A stretch of 50,257 bases of DNA from Thermoplasmata archaeon (GTDB taxonomy: Archaea > Thermoplasmatota > Thermoplasmata > Sysuiplasmatales > Sysuiplasmataceae), in assembly GCA_021817225.1 (NCBI GenBank), contig JAKAVR010000006.1, positions 1-50,257 of the forward strand, read 5' to 3'. The notes under the pieces were generated by a model. It was not told the DNA's origin and searched no databases. It worked only from the letters and a program-made list of their open reading frames with translations. Position numbers and translations under genes: made by a program. This document shows, one piece after another, positions 50,235 to 50,257 of this stretch. Position 1 is the stretch's first letter, and the number at the start of each line of letters is the position of its first letter.

Positions 50235-50257
50235 GTTTCCGAAAGCGCAGTCATTCG

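Noticed and set aside
1-50257. CRISPR array or Cas genes, suggested by the TnpB nuclease
   Set aside because: No regularly spaced repeats and no other cas-like genes are seen. The protein is a transposon TnpB, not a Cas12 effector.

Overview
The window reads as a chromosome segment of an acidophilic, aerobic or microaerobic archaeon, most likely of the Thermoplasmata. This rests on context, not on a marker gene. Supporting signs are: a plasma-membrane-type H+-ATPase, a two-subunit cytochrome bd oxidase, a DoxX/DoxD-type membrane protein, secreted proteins rich in N-glycosylation sequons and carrying the 'ETGLPSGTxW' repeats typical of thermoacidophile surface proteins, many stand-alone glycosyltransferases, and AT-rich TATA boxes about 22-32 nt before start codons (ATG, GTG and TTG), as expected for leaderless archaeal transcripts. 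No rRNA, tRNA or CRISPR array was found.

Layout. 1-2337 is a mobile-element scar. A tnpB gene (IS200/IS605 group) enters from the left edge, and a complete ISAzo13-type insertion sequence (882-2164, with terminal inverted repeats and a TTA target duplication) splits the 3' part of an HxlR-type regulator gene. 2428-5972 holds a DUF202 membrane protein, a P-type H+-ATPase and a universal stress protein. 6296-8127 is a two-gene drug/lipid-type ABC exporter, followed by secreted or anchored surface proteins (8198-8752 and a 1038-residue beta-helix protein at 9055-12171). 12278-15512 holds a zinc-ribbon membrane protein, a double-SIS sugar-phosphate protein and a putative sugar O-methyltransferase.

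15586-28455 looks like a peptide and pyroglutamate scavenging locus: pyroglutamyl peptidase, a divergently transcribed membrane-anchored peptide-binding protein, oppBCDF on the opposite strand, an unknown alpha-helical protein, and a HyuA/HyuB pair that could act as ATP-dependent 5-oxoprolinase. Peptides would enter through Opp, N-terminal pyroglutamate would be clipped by Pcp, and HyuAB would open it to glutamate. 28505-32202 holds a PH/SHOCT protein, a secreted glycosidase-like protein, a DUF167 protein and an unknown secreted protein.

32337-48479 is dominated by surface-glycan genes (five glycosyltransferases, a DUF2079-like membrane protein, and rmlB and rmlA for dTDP-sugar synthesis). 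These are interleaved with respiratory and redox genes (cydAB, a duplicated DoxX protein, pirin, a VOC protein). A 14-helix-type MFS exporter closes the window.

The most interesting regulatory signals are a perfect 19-bp palindrome abutting the TATA box at 12939-12945, an 8-bp-arm palindrome between pcp and the peptide-binding-protein gene, and a repeated TTGTGCA motif before the glycosyltransferase gene at 38220. The most interesting protein oddities are large insertions in both Opp ATPases, a tandem DoxX fusion, and PKD-like domains on the peptide-binding protein.
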